A DNA stretch of 64,000 bases from Pedobacter roseus (lineage in GTDB: Bacteria > Bacteroidota > Bacteroidia > Sphingobacteriales > Sphingobacteriaceae). The stretch spans positions 310,001 through 374,000 of the forward strand of contig NZ_CP060723.1 in NCBI RefSeq assembly GCF_014395225.1. Direction: 5' to 3'. The notes beneath the pieces are model-generated. The model had not been told where the DNA came from, made no database searches, and worked only from the letters and a program-made list of their open reading frames with translations. A program made the translations under genes and the position numbers. Position 1 is the stretch's first letter, and the number at the start of each line of letters is the position of its first letter. This document shows, piece by piece, positions 18,001 to 26,892 of this stretch.

Positions 18001-18225
18001 AAAAACCTTTTGCTTGGTTATACCTTCAATAAAACGCTTGTAGAAAAATTGCGTTTAAACAGGCTGCGCGTTTATGCATCTGTTCAGAATTTTTTCCTGG
18101 CCACCAAATATACCGGTAACGATCCTGAGGTAACCACTTATGGGAATGTATTTGCCCAGGGACAAACATTTTTCGATTATCCAAAACCGACAACTTTCAT
18201 GGTGGGCTTAAACATTGGATTATAA
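15025..18225 (+). CDS. SusC/RagA-family TonB-dependent receptor (pair 2)
   Basis: Outer-membrane importer of 1066 residues without an STN domain. The signal peptide is at about 1-23 ([16 protein letters not shown]). The regulatory-like domain is at about 48-120 ([20 protein letters not shown]), the TonB-box-like [18 protein letters not shown] at about 130, and the plug at about 140-265 ([59 protein letters not shown]). A long barrel ends in FMVGLNIGL. The absence of STN and of a sigma/FecR pair, plus CG-centred palindromes upstream, suggests control by a LacI-type repressor rather than an ECF factor. SusD follows after 25 bases. Confidence 0.96.
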   Translation: [1066 protein letters not shown]

Positions 18226-18250
18226 TATTAACTAAAGAAAGGATATTAAA

Positions 18251-19807
18251 ATGAAAATAAATATAAAAAATATCGCTGCCCTGTTATTGCTTGGTGGTGC
18301 TATCATCGGAAATTCGGGATGTAAGAAGTTTTTGGATGAAACCGATCCAACCAATCTTTCGCCAAACAGTTTTTATACCTTGCCCGAACATGCTGAAGCA
18401 GGTATTGCGGCAGTTTATTCGGAAATCAGGTTTATAGGCAATGGTGCGGGAATTTTCTCCAACAACTGGCAGATGCTCGATGCCCCAACAGGTATCCAGA
18501 CCACCGAAACGGCACAGAATTCTGATCTTAACAACTTATATTCATTGATTTATGACGGAACCAATTTACATATAAACCAAAACTGGAACGGCTTTTATAA
18601 GGTAATTGCGCAAACCAATCTCGTTTTGGATAAAGTGCCTGGCATTAACCCAATGGATGCTGCACAGAAGAAAAGAATTTTAGGCGAAGCCTCTTTTATC
18701 AGGGCCTGGGCTTATTTCTACCTGGTGCGTTTATGGGGCGATGTGCCTTTAATCACCAAGCCGATAACCAGTCCTAATGATCCTAATTTTTCACCATCAA
18801 GAACACCACAGGAACAGGTTTACAAACAGATCGTGGATGACCTGGTTTCAGCAGAAGCAGCAGGATTGCCTTATATGGATGGAAGCGGACGTGTTTCTAC
18901 CGCTGCCATTAAATCGGAACTGGCAAAAGTATATTTAACCATGGCTGGCCAGCCGCTAAATAAAGGTGCTGCCTATTACAGGTTGGCCGCTGATAAAGCG
19001 AAAGAAGTTGTTGATTATGCTGCAGCAAATGCAGGTAGTTTGGGTTTATATACTACTTATGGCGCCATTCATGATGCCAAGAACGATAATAAACTGGAGC
19101 ACCTTTTCGGGATCCAATACAATGATGCAGCCGGAGCAGGTAACCCGTTACAATCATCTTATTTGCCATTGCACCAGCCTTTGGTTTCTAAAATCGATGG
19201 TATCGGTACCTCTATCCCAACCCAGAGCTTTTATGGTTCTTATGAAGCTGGCGATTTAAGGGCGAAAAACAGGGATGGTTATTTCTTTACCGATTATTAT
19301 ACCGATGGATTTAAACTGCCTTTGATTAACCGCGGCAAGCCTTATATTTTTAAACACTTTGATGTAATTGCAAATGGAACATTGGGTGTAGAGGGCACCA
19401 GCAGAAGTGATTTAAATATTCCGCAGATCCGTTTTGCCGAAACCTTATTAATTTATGCTGAAGCGCAGAACAGGGCTGATGGAGCACCGAATGCAGCAGC
19501 CTATACGGCCGTAAATGCCATCAGGAAAAGAGCACAACTGGCTGATTTGGCTGGTTTAAGCCAAACACAGTTTGAAGAAGCAGTTTGGAGAGAACGCTGG
19601 CATGAGTTATGTTATGAAGGTATTACCTGGTTTGACATGGTTCGGCTGCGTAAGGTATATAATGAGACCACGAATGGTTTCGATAACTTTGTTGGTCACA
19701 TCAATAAAAGTGTAAATCAACCTTTGCAGACCAAACATTTGCTGTTCCCGATTCCTACCCCAGAAATTAAGAACAATCCTAATTTAACTCCAAATCCGGG
19801 TTATTAA
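18251..19807 (+). CDS. SusD/RagB-family lipoprotein (pair 2)
   Basis: Surface nutrient-binding lipoprotein, 518 residues, with lipobox Cys24 (IIGNSGC). Family marks are RILGEASFIRAWAYFYLVRLWGDVPLITKPI in the helical core, IRFAETLLIYAEAQNRADG, WRERWHELCYEGITWFDMVRLRK, and the C-terminal LLFPIPTPEIKNNPNLTPNPGY. It is the partner of the SusC just upstream and ends the transcription unit; a strong terminator lies 53 bases on. Substrate unknown. The two polysaccharide lyases 7-9 kb downstream make a glycan plausible, but they sit next to pair 3. Confidence 0.95.
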   Translation: MKINIKNIAALLLLGGAIIGNSGCKKFLDETDPTNLSPNSFYTLPEHAEAGIAAVYSEIRFIGNGAGIFSNNWQMLDAPTGIQTTETAQNSDLNNLYSLIYDGTNLHINQNWNGFYKVIAQTNLVLDKVPGINPMDAAQKKRILGEASFIRAWAYFYLVRLWGDVPLITKPITSPNDPNFSPSRTPQEQVYKQIVDDLVSAEAAGLPYMDGSGRVSTAAIKSELAKVYLTMAGQPLNKGAAYYRLAADKAKEVVDYAAANAGSLGLYTTYGAIHDAKNDNKLEHLFGIQYNDAAGAGNPLQSSYLPLHQPLVSKIDGIGTSIPTQSFYGSYEAGDLRAKNRDGYFFTDYYTDGFKLPLINRGKPYIFKHFDVIANGTLGVEGTSRSDLNIPQIRFAETLLIYAEAQNRADGAPNAAAYTAVNAIRKRAQLADLAGLSQTQFEEAVWRERWHELCYEGITWFDMVRLRKVYNETTNGFDNFVGHINKSVNQPLQTKHLLFPIPTPEIKNNPNLTPNPGY

Positions 19808-19860
19808 ATAATATCTTTATTCCTTGTGGTCGGTGTCACACCAACCATAAATCTAATTTA

Positions 19861-19897
19861 AAAAACGGGTGCCGTATATATTCAGGCACCCGTTTTT
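19861..19897 (+). terminator. rho-independent terminator after SusCD pair 2
   Basis: AAAAACGGGTGCC (19861-19873) and GGCACCCGTTTTT (19885-19897) are a perfect 13-bp inverted repeat with an 11-base loop and a T-rich tail. Confidence 0.9.
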
Positions 19898-20020
19898 ATT
19901 TTAGATTATCCTCCTCATTTGTAAAGAAGTTGGAAGAGACGATTTTATCACCTTTCTTCTATTTATGCACTACAAATGAACATCTCGTTAGTCCTCGTTA
20001 CAAATAAGGACTCTTGGAAT

Positions 20021-20141
20021 CGTCGTCCTCGACTGTAGCGCTGTCCGGCGTTTTCGGGAGAGAGATCTATCTAGAAAGATTTATGCTCGCTGAGTACTCC
20101 ATGGTTCTCGACTTGCTTTGCATGCCACTCGAAATAACGTC
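20021..20141. repeat. degenerate copy of the second repeat family, upstream of SusC pair 3
   Basis: Starts CGTCGTCCTCGAC and ends CACTCGAAATAACGTC. It includes GAGAGATCTAT and CGACTTGC, similar in order to the element at 11343-11484. It lies in the 528-bp gap 19898-20425, which otherwise shows only a 9-bp inverted repeat (TCATTTGTA 19915-19923 / TACAAATGA 19971-19979) and no gene. Confidence 0.4.
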
Positions 20142-20425
20142 AATTTAATGGAATCCTCAAATTAATTACATCGTTGTAAATTAACGCTAGGGCAGATTTT
20201 GGGCTTATTCTTATTATTGTTTTTACATCTCACCCCACTCGTTTTTATATTAGATAAAATAAGTCTAACCAAATAAACTATGTTTACGAGTCAATCCATA
20301 TACCACTATGCTGGTATTATTCATTTTTTTTCCGGCTGATATACCCGCTCTATGCTGAAAACATTTTGCCCTTTCTTCCCATAATAAGGCTAAATAAAAA
20401 ACTAACCATTAACTAAACTATTGAT

Positions 20426-23400
20426 ATGAGTAAAATTTACAACCAAAGAGGTATTTTTTTATGCCTCAAGCGCAGCTATAAGGATAAAACGAAAGTTTTA
20501 GCGGTAATACTCCTCGCACTTCTGGCAAGTTTTAGCGCTTATGCCCAAACTACCATTGTGGGTACAGTTAAAGACAGCAAGGGCGTAACCCTCCCAGGGG
20601 TAAGTGTAAGACTAAAAAATACACAGGTAGGAACACTTACCGATGCCTTGGGAAAATACACCCTTAAATCCGAAGGAACCAGCCAGATACTGATATTTAC
20701 CTTTGTGGGTTTCACAACGCAGGAAGTGCCCTTGAATGGCCGTAGCACCATAAACATTACTTTAGAAGATGCCTCACAGGGTCTGAACGATGTAGTGGTA
20801 ATTGGTTATGGTACAGCACAGAAAAAAGATGTAACCGGTGCGGTTTCCAGCATCAAAGCCACCCAGCTTGAAAATGAAAACCCAAATAGTGTTACTGATA
20901 TCCTCCGCGGTAATATTCCAGGTTTAAGCGTAGGTTTTAACAATAGCGCCAAGGGCGGGGGAGACCTATTGGTACGTGGAAAAACCACCCTTACCGGTAC
21001 TACAACTCCACTAATCGTATTAGATGGTGTGATTTTTATCGGTCAGCTGTCTGATATAAACCCAAATGATATCGAATCGGTAGATGTTCTTAAAGATGCC
21101 AGCTCACTTGCCGTGTATGGTGCAAAGGCAGCAACAGGCGTGGTAGCCATTACCACTAAAAAGGGAAAAAGCGGTGCGCCCACCATTACGGTAAATACAA
21201 ACTTTGGTATGGCTACTTTAGCACAGGATCAACCTGTATACGATGGGCCAGGTTTTTTAAACTGGCGTGCCGATGTGCAACGCAGCGGAGGTGTTAACCC
21301 ACCCTATATCTATAACGATCCGAATAACTTACCAGAAGGCGTAACCTTAACGCAATGGTTAAACGGACAAACCACGACCAACCCAACCGACTTATGGTTG
21401 AGCCGGTTAGGGTTGCTGGCCAACGAAAAAGCGAATTATCTGGCCGGAAAAACAACCGATTGGTACGACATGCTTTTTGTTACGGGGCAACGCCAGGACC
21501 ATACCCTGAGTTTGAGTGGTAAAAAAGAAGAGGTTTCCTATTACATGTCATTAGGGTATCTTAAAAACGAAAGCATTATTGCTGGTGGCGGTTTCAGTAC
21601 TTTCCGTACCAGATTGAACCTCGAAGGTAAAGCAGCGAAATTTTTAACCCTGGGAATGAACCTGCAGTTTGCCGATCGCGACGAGGGGGCAATTGAAGCA
21701 CAGTTTTCACAACTCCCGGATTTATCTCCCTATGGCGATTTCTATAATCCCGACGGTTCTTTAAGAAGAATCCCGACAGATGATAATGGTCTTAATGCAC
21801 GTAACCCTTTTCTTGATCAGACTTACAATTCGAGGTTACAAAAACAGAGCACCTTATTTGGCAGCATTTACGCCAAGGTACAATTGCCTTTTGGCATTAC
21901 TTATCAGGCCAATTTTAGTCCGGGTCTAGATCAGTACCGTACGTTTAACCACCTGTCTTCTAAAAATCCGAATGTTACCGTACCGGGCGGTTCAGCCTCA
22001 AGAGCACAGGAAACCAGGTACAACTGGCAACTGGATAACCTGTTAAAATGGAATAAAACCTTTGCAACCGATCATAATGTGGATGTAACGTTATTGGTAA
22101 ATGGTGAAAAATATTCTACCTGGTACACCATAGCCAGCAACGAGGGCTTTGCGCCAACTGATGTGCTGGGTTACCACAATATTCAAAGTGGGAACAAACC
22201 GACCGTGAGCAGCGATGATAAGGTGTACACGGGTGATGCTTTATTGGCCAGGGTTAATTATTCGTATAAGGGCAGATATGCATTAACCGGTTCCATCCGT
22301 AGAGATGGTTACTCCGCATTTGGGGCTTCAAAAAAACGTGCCAATTTCCCAGCCGCTGCGGTAGCCTGGACATTGAGTGAAGAAAGCTTTTTGAAACCGG
22401 TTAAATGGATCGACTTTTTAAAACTGCGTTTATCTTACGGTATTAATGGAAACAGGGAGATCAGGGATGCAAATAATGTCATCGATCCTTATGTGTCAAT
22501 CCAGACTTTAACAGGTGGTAAATATCAATCTGTTAACAGCAGTGGTACCCCGGGCGAAGTAAATACGGTGGTAAACAGCTCCCGACTGGGCAATCCTAAC
22601 CTGGAATGGGAAAAAACGAAATCTTTAAACCTCGGTTTGGATTTTGGGTTTTTAAACAACCGGATCAGTGGATCGATTGAGCTTTATGACAAAAAAACCT
22701 CCGATCTCTTGATCGGCCAATCATTGTCATCAGCATCGGGTTATGTAAATGTGATTGCCAATTTGGGCCGTGTAAATAATAAGGGTTTTGAGCTTGGCTT
22801 AACCACTAAAAACTTCACCGGGGGTAACATCACCTGGAGTACTACCGCTAACTTTTCGCTTAACCGCAATAAAATTGTGGCTTTGGCAACCCCGAATGAT
22901 GACCCTGGGAACGGATGGTTTATCGGTAAGGACATCGACGTGATCTGGGAATATAAAATTTTGGGCGTTTGGCAGGAAAATGAAGTAGCAGAAGCCAATA
23001 AATTTAACAAAGGCATTAAACCCGGCGATTTTAAGCTATTGGATGTAGATGGAAACTATGTTTATAACGATCTCGATAAACAGTTTATCGGTTACCGGAG
23101 CCCACGGTTCAACTGGTCGTTACGCAACGATTTCAATATTTATAAAAATTTCGATTTTTCATTTCAGCTGATTTCAAGCTGGGGCCAGCTAAGGGCCGAT
23201 AACCAGGCCAAAAATCAGCCCGGAAGTGTGGGTTTTGGCCGGTCGAGTTCTTATGTAGTACCTTATTGGACACCTGGAAACCCAATTAATGACTATGCCC
23301 GCCTCAATTCTGGCTTAAGTGGTGTAACCTTTAATGCTTACCGCAAAAGCTCGTTCATCAGGTTAAATACTGTTGCCCTTGCCTATAGCCTGCCGAAAGA

Positions 23401-23569
23401 ATTTTTAGGTAAACTGAGGGTGCAGAGTGCAAAAGTATATGCCAATGTGAGCAATTTCGGGGTATATGCACCAAACTGGAACCAGTGGGATCCCCAAACG
23501 GCAGATAATAATGGAAACCCTGTGCCAACCCCAAGAGTTTACACTTTCGGACTGAATGTTACCTTTTAA
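20426..23569 (+). CDS. SusC/RagA-family TonB-dependent receptor (pair 3)
   Basis: Outer-membrane importer of 1047 residues. The signal region is at about 20-40 ([18 protein letters not shown]) after a longish N-terminal tail. The regulatory-like domain is at about 43-115 ([24 protein letters not shown]), the TonB-box-like [18 protein letters not shown] at about 125, and the plug at about 140-255 ([56 protein letters not shown]). The barrel follows, ending YTFGLNVTF. No STN domain. SusD begins 12 bases later, and a LacI-family regulator and a PL14-like lyase follow on the same strand, so this pair is the best candidate importer for the glycan those lyases cut. Confidence 0.96.
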   Translation: [1047 protein letters not shown]

Positions 23570-23581
23570 AAAATCACGAAG

Positions 23582-25462
23582 ATGAATATCACATATAAAA
23601 AAATAATTCCATTTGTGGCCCTGGCCCTGCTTTTATCAGCTAATGGATGTAAGAAATCGAATCTTGATTCAGAATTGTTATCACAATTGGAGCCTCAGAC
23701 TGCATTAACAAGCGTAGCTGCCATGAAAGCTGCTATTGCAGGCATTGGAGCCAATGTCAGGCGAGAATTTACCGGCGATATGGCACCCATTGTAACCGAA
23801 TCTATCTTCTCGGAAGTAGCTGTGGATGGAACAACCGATAAAACAACACAAGCACAGGATATGGATACCCGCGTAACACCAGATGCCAATCTTGATAATC
23901 CGGATTTTAACAGGATCGGGTTTTACTGGACTGAAGGTTTTAGAGGTGTAAGGATGGCAAACACGGTGATTACTTACATCGATAATGTAACCTATAAAGA
24001 TGAGGCCGAAAAAAATGCCATCCTGGGTGCCGCCTATTTTTACCGTGCTTATTATTATTACCGTTTGGTACACCAGTTTGGCGATGTACCTTTAAATTTA
24101 AAAGATATTACCGCACCAAAACTGGACTATTATTCTACTAAACGCGAAGTAATATTGAAAAAAATGCAGGAAGATCTTCTGTTTGCCGAAAAGTGGCTAA
24201 AAGATAATGTAGACCGTGGAGACGTAACCAAAGGCGCCTGCAGCCATTTACTCACTAAAGTTAACCTCGCTTTGGGCGATTTTGACGCCGCCATTACCTC
24301 GGCTAATAACGTCATCAACAGTGGTACCTATAGCTTAATGCGGAACCGTTTTGGAAGCACCGCCAACGATGCCACCAAAAACGTGGTTTGGGACCTGCAC
24401 CGTATGGATAATAAGGCGATAGCAGCCAATCGTGAAGCACTTTTTTTAACCATTGATAGAGAAACCCTTGCTGGTGCTACTGATCTGGGTTCGCAGGTGA
24501 TGCGCAACTGTGTTCCGGCGTGGCATTTTGCCAATCTAAAAACTCCATCAGGAGCTACCCAGGCAATTGTTGATGGGGTGAACGTAGAGATTCCATTAAC
24601 CCTGATGTATGGCAGGGGAATTGGCCGTTACCGTGGTACTGCCTACAGCACCAAAAACATTTGGACAGATAATACCGATTATCGCCATGCGCCTGGCATG
24701 TGGATGAATATGACCGATCTGGTATATAACAATCCTGCGATAAAAACGGGCAGCAATGTTGCAGAAAGGGCATTGTACGGCAAACCATTGGTTGATGTAA
24801 CACCAGCCAATGTGAATAACATGTTCCTAAATAAAGGATTGGACACCATCCGTCACTTTTTCGGCTGGCCACATTATAAAACTTTTATCAATTCGACCAA
24901 TGCACTGGCAGTTGATAAATACTGGACCCCGCCAAGAGGTACCAATACCGATTGGTATATCTTTCGTTTGGCTGAAACTTACTTGTTAAGGGCCGAAGCC
25001 TATTATTGGAAGGGGAATTTAGGTCTGGCAATGGCCGATTTAAACCAGGTGCGCTCCAGGGCCAACGCCGCATTACTTACTGATGCTTCTGCCATTAATA
25101 TCGGTACCATATTGGATGAAAGGGCAAGAGAGTTGTATTACGAAGAGCCACGTAAAACAGAGCTTACCCGTATCGCTTACATTTTTGCTATGACCGGAAA
25201 ACCGGCTTATAACGGGAAAACCTATAACCTGGCATCCTTTTCTGATAATAATTTCTTTTACGACAGGATTATTGAAAAGAATGATTTTTACCGAAACAAG
25301 GTACCAACCGTATTGGGTGTAAACTTTAAAATGTCTCCCTACCATGTGCTTTGGCCAGTTCCGGCAGCTGCACAGCGATTTAATACAGGAGGCCGCATCA
25401 ATCAGAACAAGGGTTATACCGGTTACGAAAATAATGTTCCGGCACTGGATAAAATCCAATAG
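23582..25462 (+). CDS. SusD/RagB-family lipoprotein (pair 3)
   Basis: Surface glycan-binding lipoprotein of 626 residues, long for a SusD protein. Lipobox Cys23 (LLLSANGC). Core motif AAYFYRAYYYYRLVHQFGDVPLNLKDI, then DWYIFRLAETYLLRAEAYYWKG, ILDERARELYYEEPRKTELTRIAYIFA and the C-terminal HVLWPVPAAAQRFNTGGRINQNKGY. The extra length is mainly an insertion between about residues 290 and 450 (MYGRGIGRYRGTAYSTKNIW and NLKTPSGATQAIVDGVN), which may enlarge the binding face. Starts 12 bases after the SusC partner. Confidence 0.94.
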   Translation: MNITYKKIIPFVALALLLSANGCKKSNLDSELLSQLEPQTALTSVAAMKAAIAGIGANVRREFTGDMAPIVTESIFSEVAVDGTTDKTTQAQDMDTRVTPDANLDNPDFNRIGFYWTEGFRGVRMANTVITYIDNVTYKDEAEKNAILGAAYFYRAYYYYRLVHQFGDVPLNLKDITAPKLDYYSTKREVILKKMQEDLLFAEKWLKDNVDRGDVTKGACSHLLTKVNLALGDFDAAITSANNVINSGTYSLMRNRFGSTANDATKNVVWDLHRMDNKAIAANREALFLTIDRETLAGATDLGSQVMRNCVPAWHFANLKTPSGATQAIVDGVNVEIPLTLMYGRGIGRYRGTAYSTKNIWTDNTDYRHAPGMWMNMTDLVYNNPAIKTGSNVAERALYGKPLVDVTPANVNNMFLNKGLDTIRHFFGWPHYKTFINSTNALAVDKYWTPPRGTNTDWYIFRLAETYLLRAEAYYWKGNLGLAMADLNQVRSRANAALLTDASAINIGTILDERARELYYEEPRKTELTRIAYIFAMTGKPAYNGKTYNLASFSDNNFFYDRIIEKNDFYRNKVPTVLGVNFKMSPYHVLWPVPAAAQRFNTGGRINQNKGYTGYENNVPALDKIQ

Positions 25463-25479
25463 TGCAATTATTCATTAGA

Positions 25480-25509
25480 GGGTTAGTGTTTTTTGATAAA
25501 CGCTAGCCC
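25480..25509 (+). terminator. stem-loop after SusD pair 3
   Basis: GGGTTAGTG (25480-25488) and CGCTAGCCC (25501-25509) pair over nine positions, two of them G-T. A T run lies inside the loop rather than after the stem, so termination may be weak. Confidence 0.45.
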
Positions 25510-25596
25510 CTGATACTTAACCTTTAATAGGTTGCGAGATACTCACCACCTAAAGCCCGCTGACCTTCGCTTTTGTAACGCCCACATCCCTTACCT

Positions 25597-26619
25597 ATGG
25601 AAAATAAACCTGTTACATTAAAATTAATTGCGAAAGAACTCAAGCTTTCTATATCAACCGTTTCCAAATCTTTAAAAGATTATCCGCGGATAAAAGAGAG
25701 CACCAAACTCCGGGTGAAAGAACTCGCAGAGAAACTGAATTTTACGCCTGATATTTCGGCCTTAAGACTTAGAGACCGCAGATCAAGGATTATCGGTATT
25801 ATTTTGCCCAACCTGTCCGATCATTTTTTTACCCGAAGTATTTATGGGATGGAGCAGCTGGCAACGGCCAACGGCTATAACATCATCATTAGCCAATCGC
25901 ACGATAATTTTGAAATAGAAGTAAGCGCTGCAGCAACACTTTTAGGTTCGCGGGTAGATGGATTGATCGTGGCCATTTCAAAACAGACTTCGGATTTTGC
26001 ACATTTAGATCAGTTCGAGAAAATAGGTATACCAGTGGTTTATTATACCCGGAACCCTAGTTTTAACCTCAATTGCCATAAAGTTTTAGGGAATACCCAT
26101 CAAGGCTGCTATATGGCAACCGAATACCTCATTAAAAGAGGGCACAAAAAAGTGGCCTATCTCGGAGGTCCCAAAATGGTCAATTTCAGTCACGACCGCT
26201 TTTCAGGTTATATTAATGCCTTAAAGGATAACAATATCCCTTTTAATGCCAATCATGTGGCCTATACTGATTTCGACGATGAAAATACACTTATAGCCAT
26301 TAACAACCTGTTCAGCGATCCCATAAACGGACCAACAGCCTTGGTTGCTTTTAAAGAAAAACTGCTTTTTGATACCATCAGATTCCTGAGGTCCATCGAA
26401 CACCCTGAACATCAAAAACTAGAATGCATAGGTTTTGGCAACGATCCGATTATTGCCTACCTCAGTTCACCTCCCATTGCGTCAATAGAAGAAAACCCCG
26501 AATCGCTGGGCGAGCAGGCGGTAGCCCTATTGGTTAAACTCATTCATGGTGACATTGACCCGAAAGATTATAAGAAGGTAATTGTAAACTGCAACCTAAA
26601 GATTCATGAAATAGTATAA
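25597..26619 (+). CDS. LacI/GalR-family transcriptional regulator
   Basis: Cytoplasmic DNA-binding regulator, 340 residues, the usual LacI length. The helix-turn-helix and hinge helix are at residues 5-60 (TLKLIAKELKLSISTVSKSLKDYPRI, TKLRVKELAEKLNFTPD). The periplasmic-binding-protein-like sensor domain is at about 63-340 (RIIGIILPNLSDHFFTRSIYGMEQLA, LGSRVDGLIVAIS, GIPVVYYTRN, ATEYLIKRGHKKVAYLGGP, ASIEENPESLGEQAVALLVKLIHG). It lies between SusCD pair 3 and a PL14-like lyase, so it likely responds to a sugar released from the same glycan. CG-centred palindromes at 14750 and 14957 are candidate operators; none as good was found before pair 3. Confidence 0.93.
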   Translation: MENKPVTLKLIAKELKLSISTVSKSLKDYPRIKESTKLRVKELAEKLNFTPDISALRLRDRRSRIIGIILPNLSDHFFTRSIYGMEQLATANGYNIIISQSHDNFEIEVSAAATLLGSRVDGLIVAISKQTSDFAHLDQFEKIGIPVVYYTRNPSFNLNCHKVLGNTHQGCYMATEYLIKRGHKKVAYLGGPKMVNFSHDRFSGYINALKDNNIPFNANHVAYTDFDDENTLIAINNLFSDPINGPTALVAFKEKLLFDTIRFLRSIEHPEHQKLECIGFGNDPIIAYLSSPPIASIEENPESLGEQAVALLVKLIHGDIDPKDYKKVIVNCNLKIHEIV

Positions 26620-26680
26620 ACTGCTGTTAAATGGTGTGATGGGTGCTGTTGATGATGCACTAAAGCTATCATTATTTCAA

Positions 26681-26693
26681 TCGTTGTAACAAC
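26681..26693. promoter_or_regulatory. small palindrome in the PL14 leader
   Basis: GTTGTAACAAC (26683-26693) is palindromic around one base. The 9-mer TCGTTGTAA that starts at 26681 recurs at 20171-20179 before SusC pair 3. A shared regulator site is possible but weakly supported. The rest of the 273-bp gap 26620-26892 is AT-rich and holds no gene I can see. Confidence 0.25.
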
Positions 26694-26892
26694 AAGAGGA
26701 GAGTGTTTTTCTGTTTTTTAGATGGCCTTTGTCTGTTTGTGTTTACGTTTTTATTTAAGTTAGTATATCAGATAACTACTAAACAGAAAGATAAAAAACT
26801 TCTTACAAAATGAGGTAATGAACTATCAAGGATAGGGCATTGCGACCCGCAAAAAAAACACTAACCAAATTTAAATCTTAAAAAAAAATTAC

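Noticed and set aside
19940..19960. CGATTTTATC before SusC pair 3 as a LacI operator
   Set aside because: The left half does not mirror it, so there is no palindrome.
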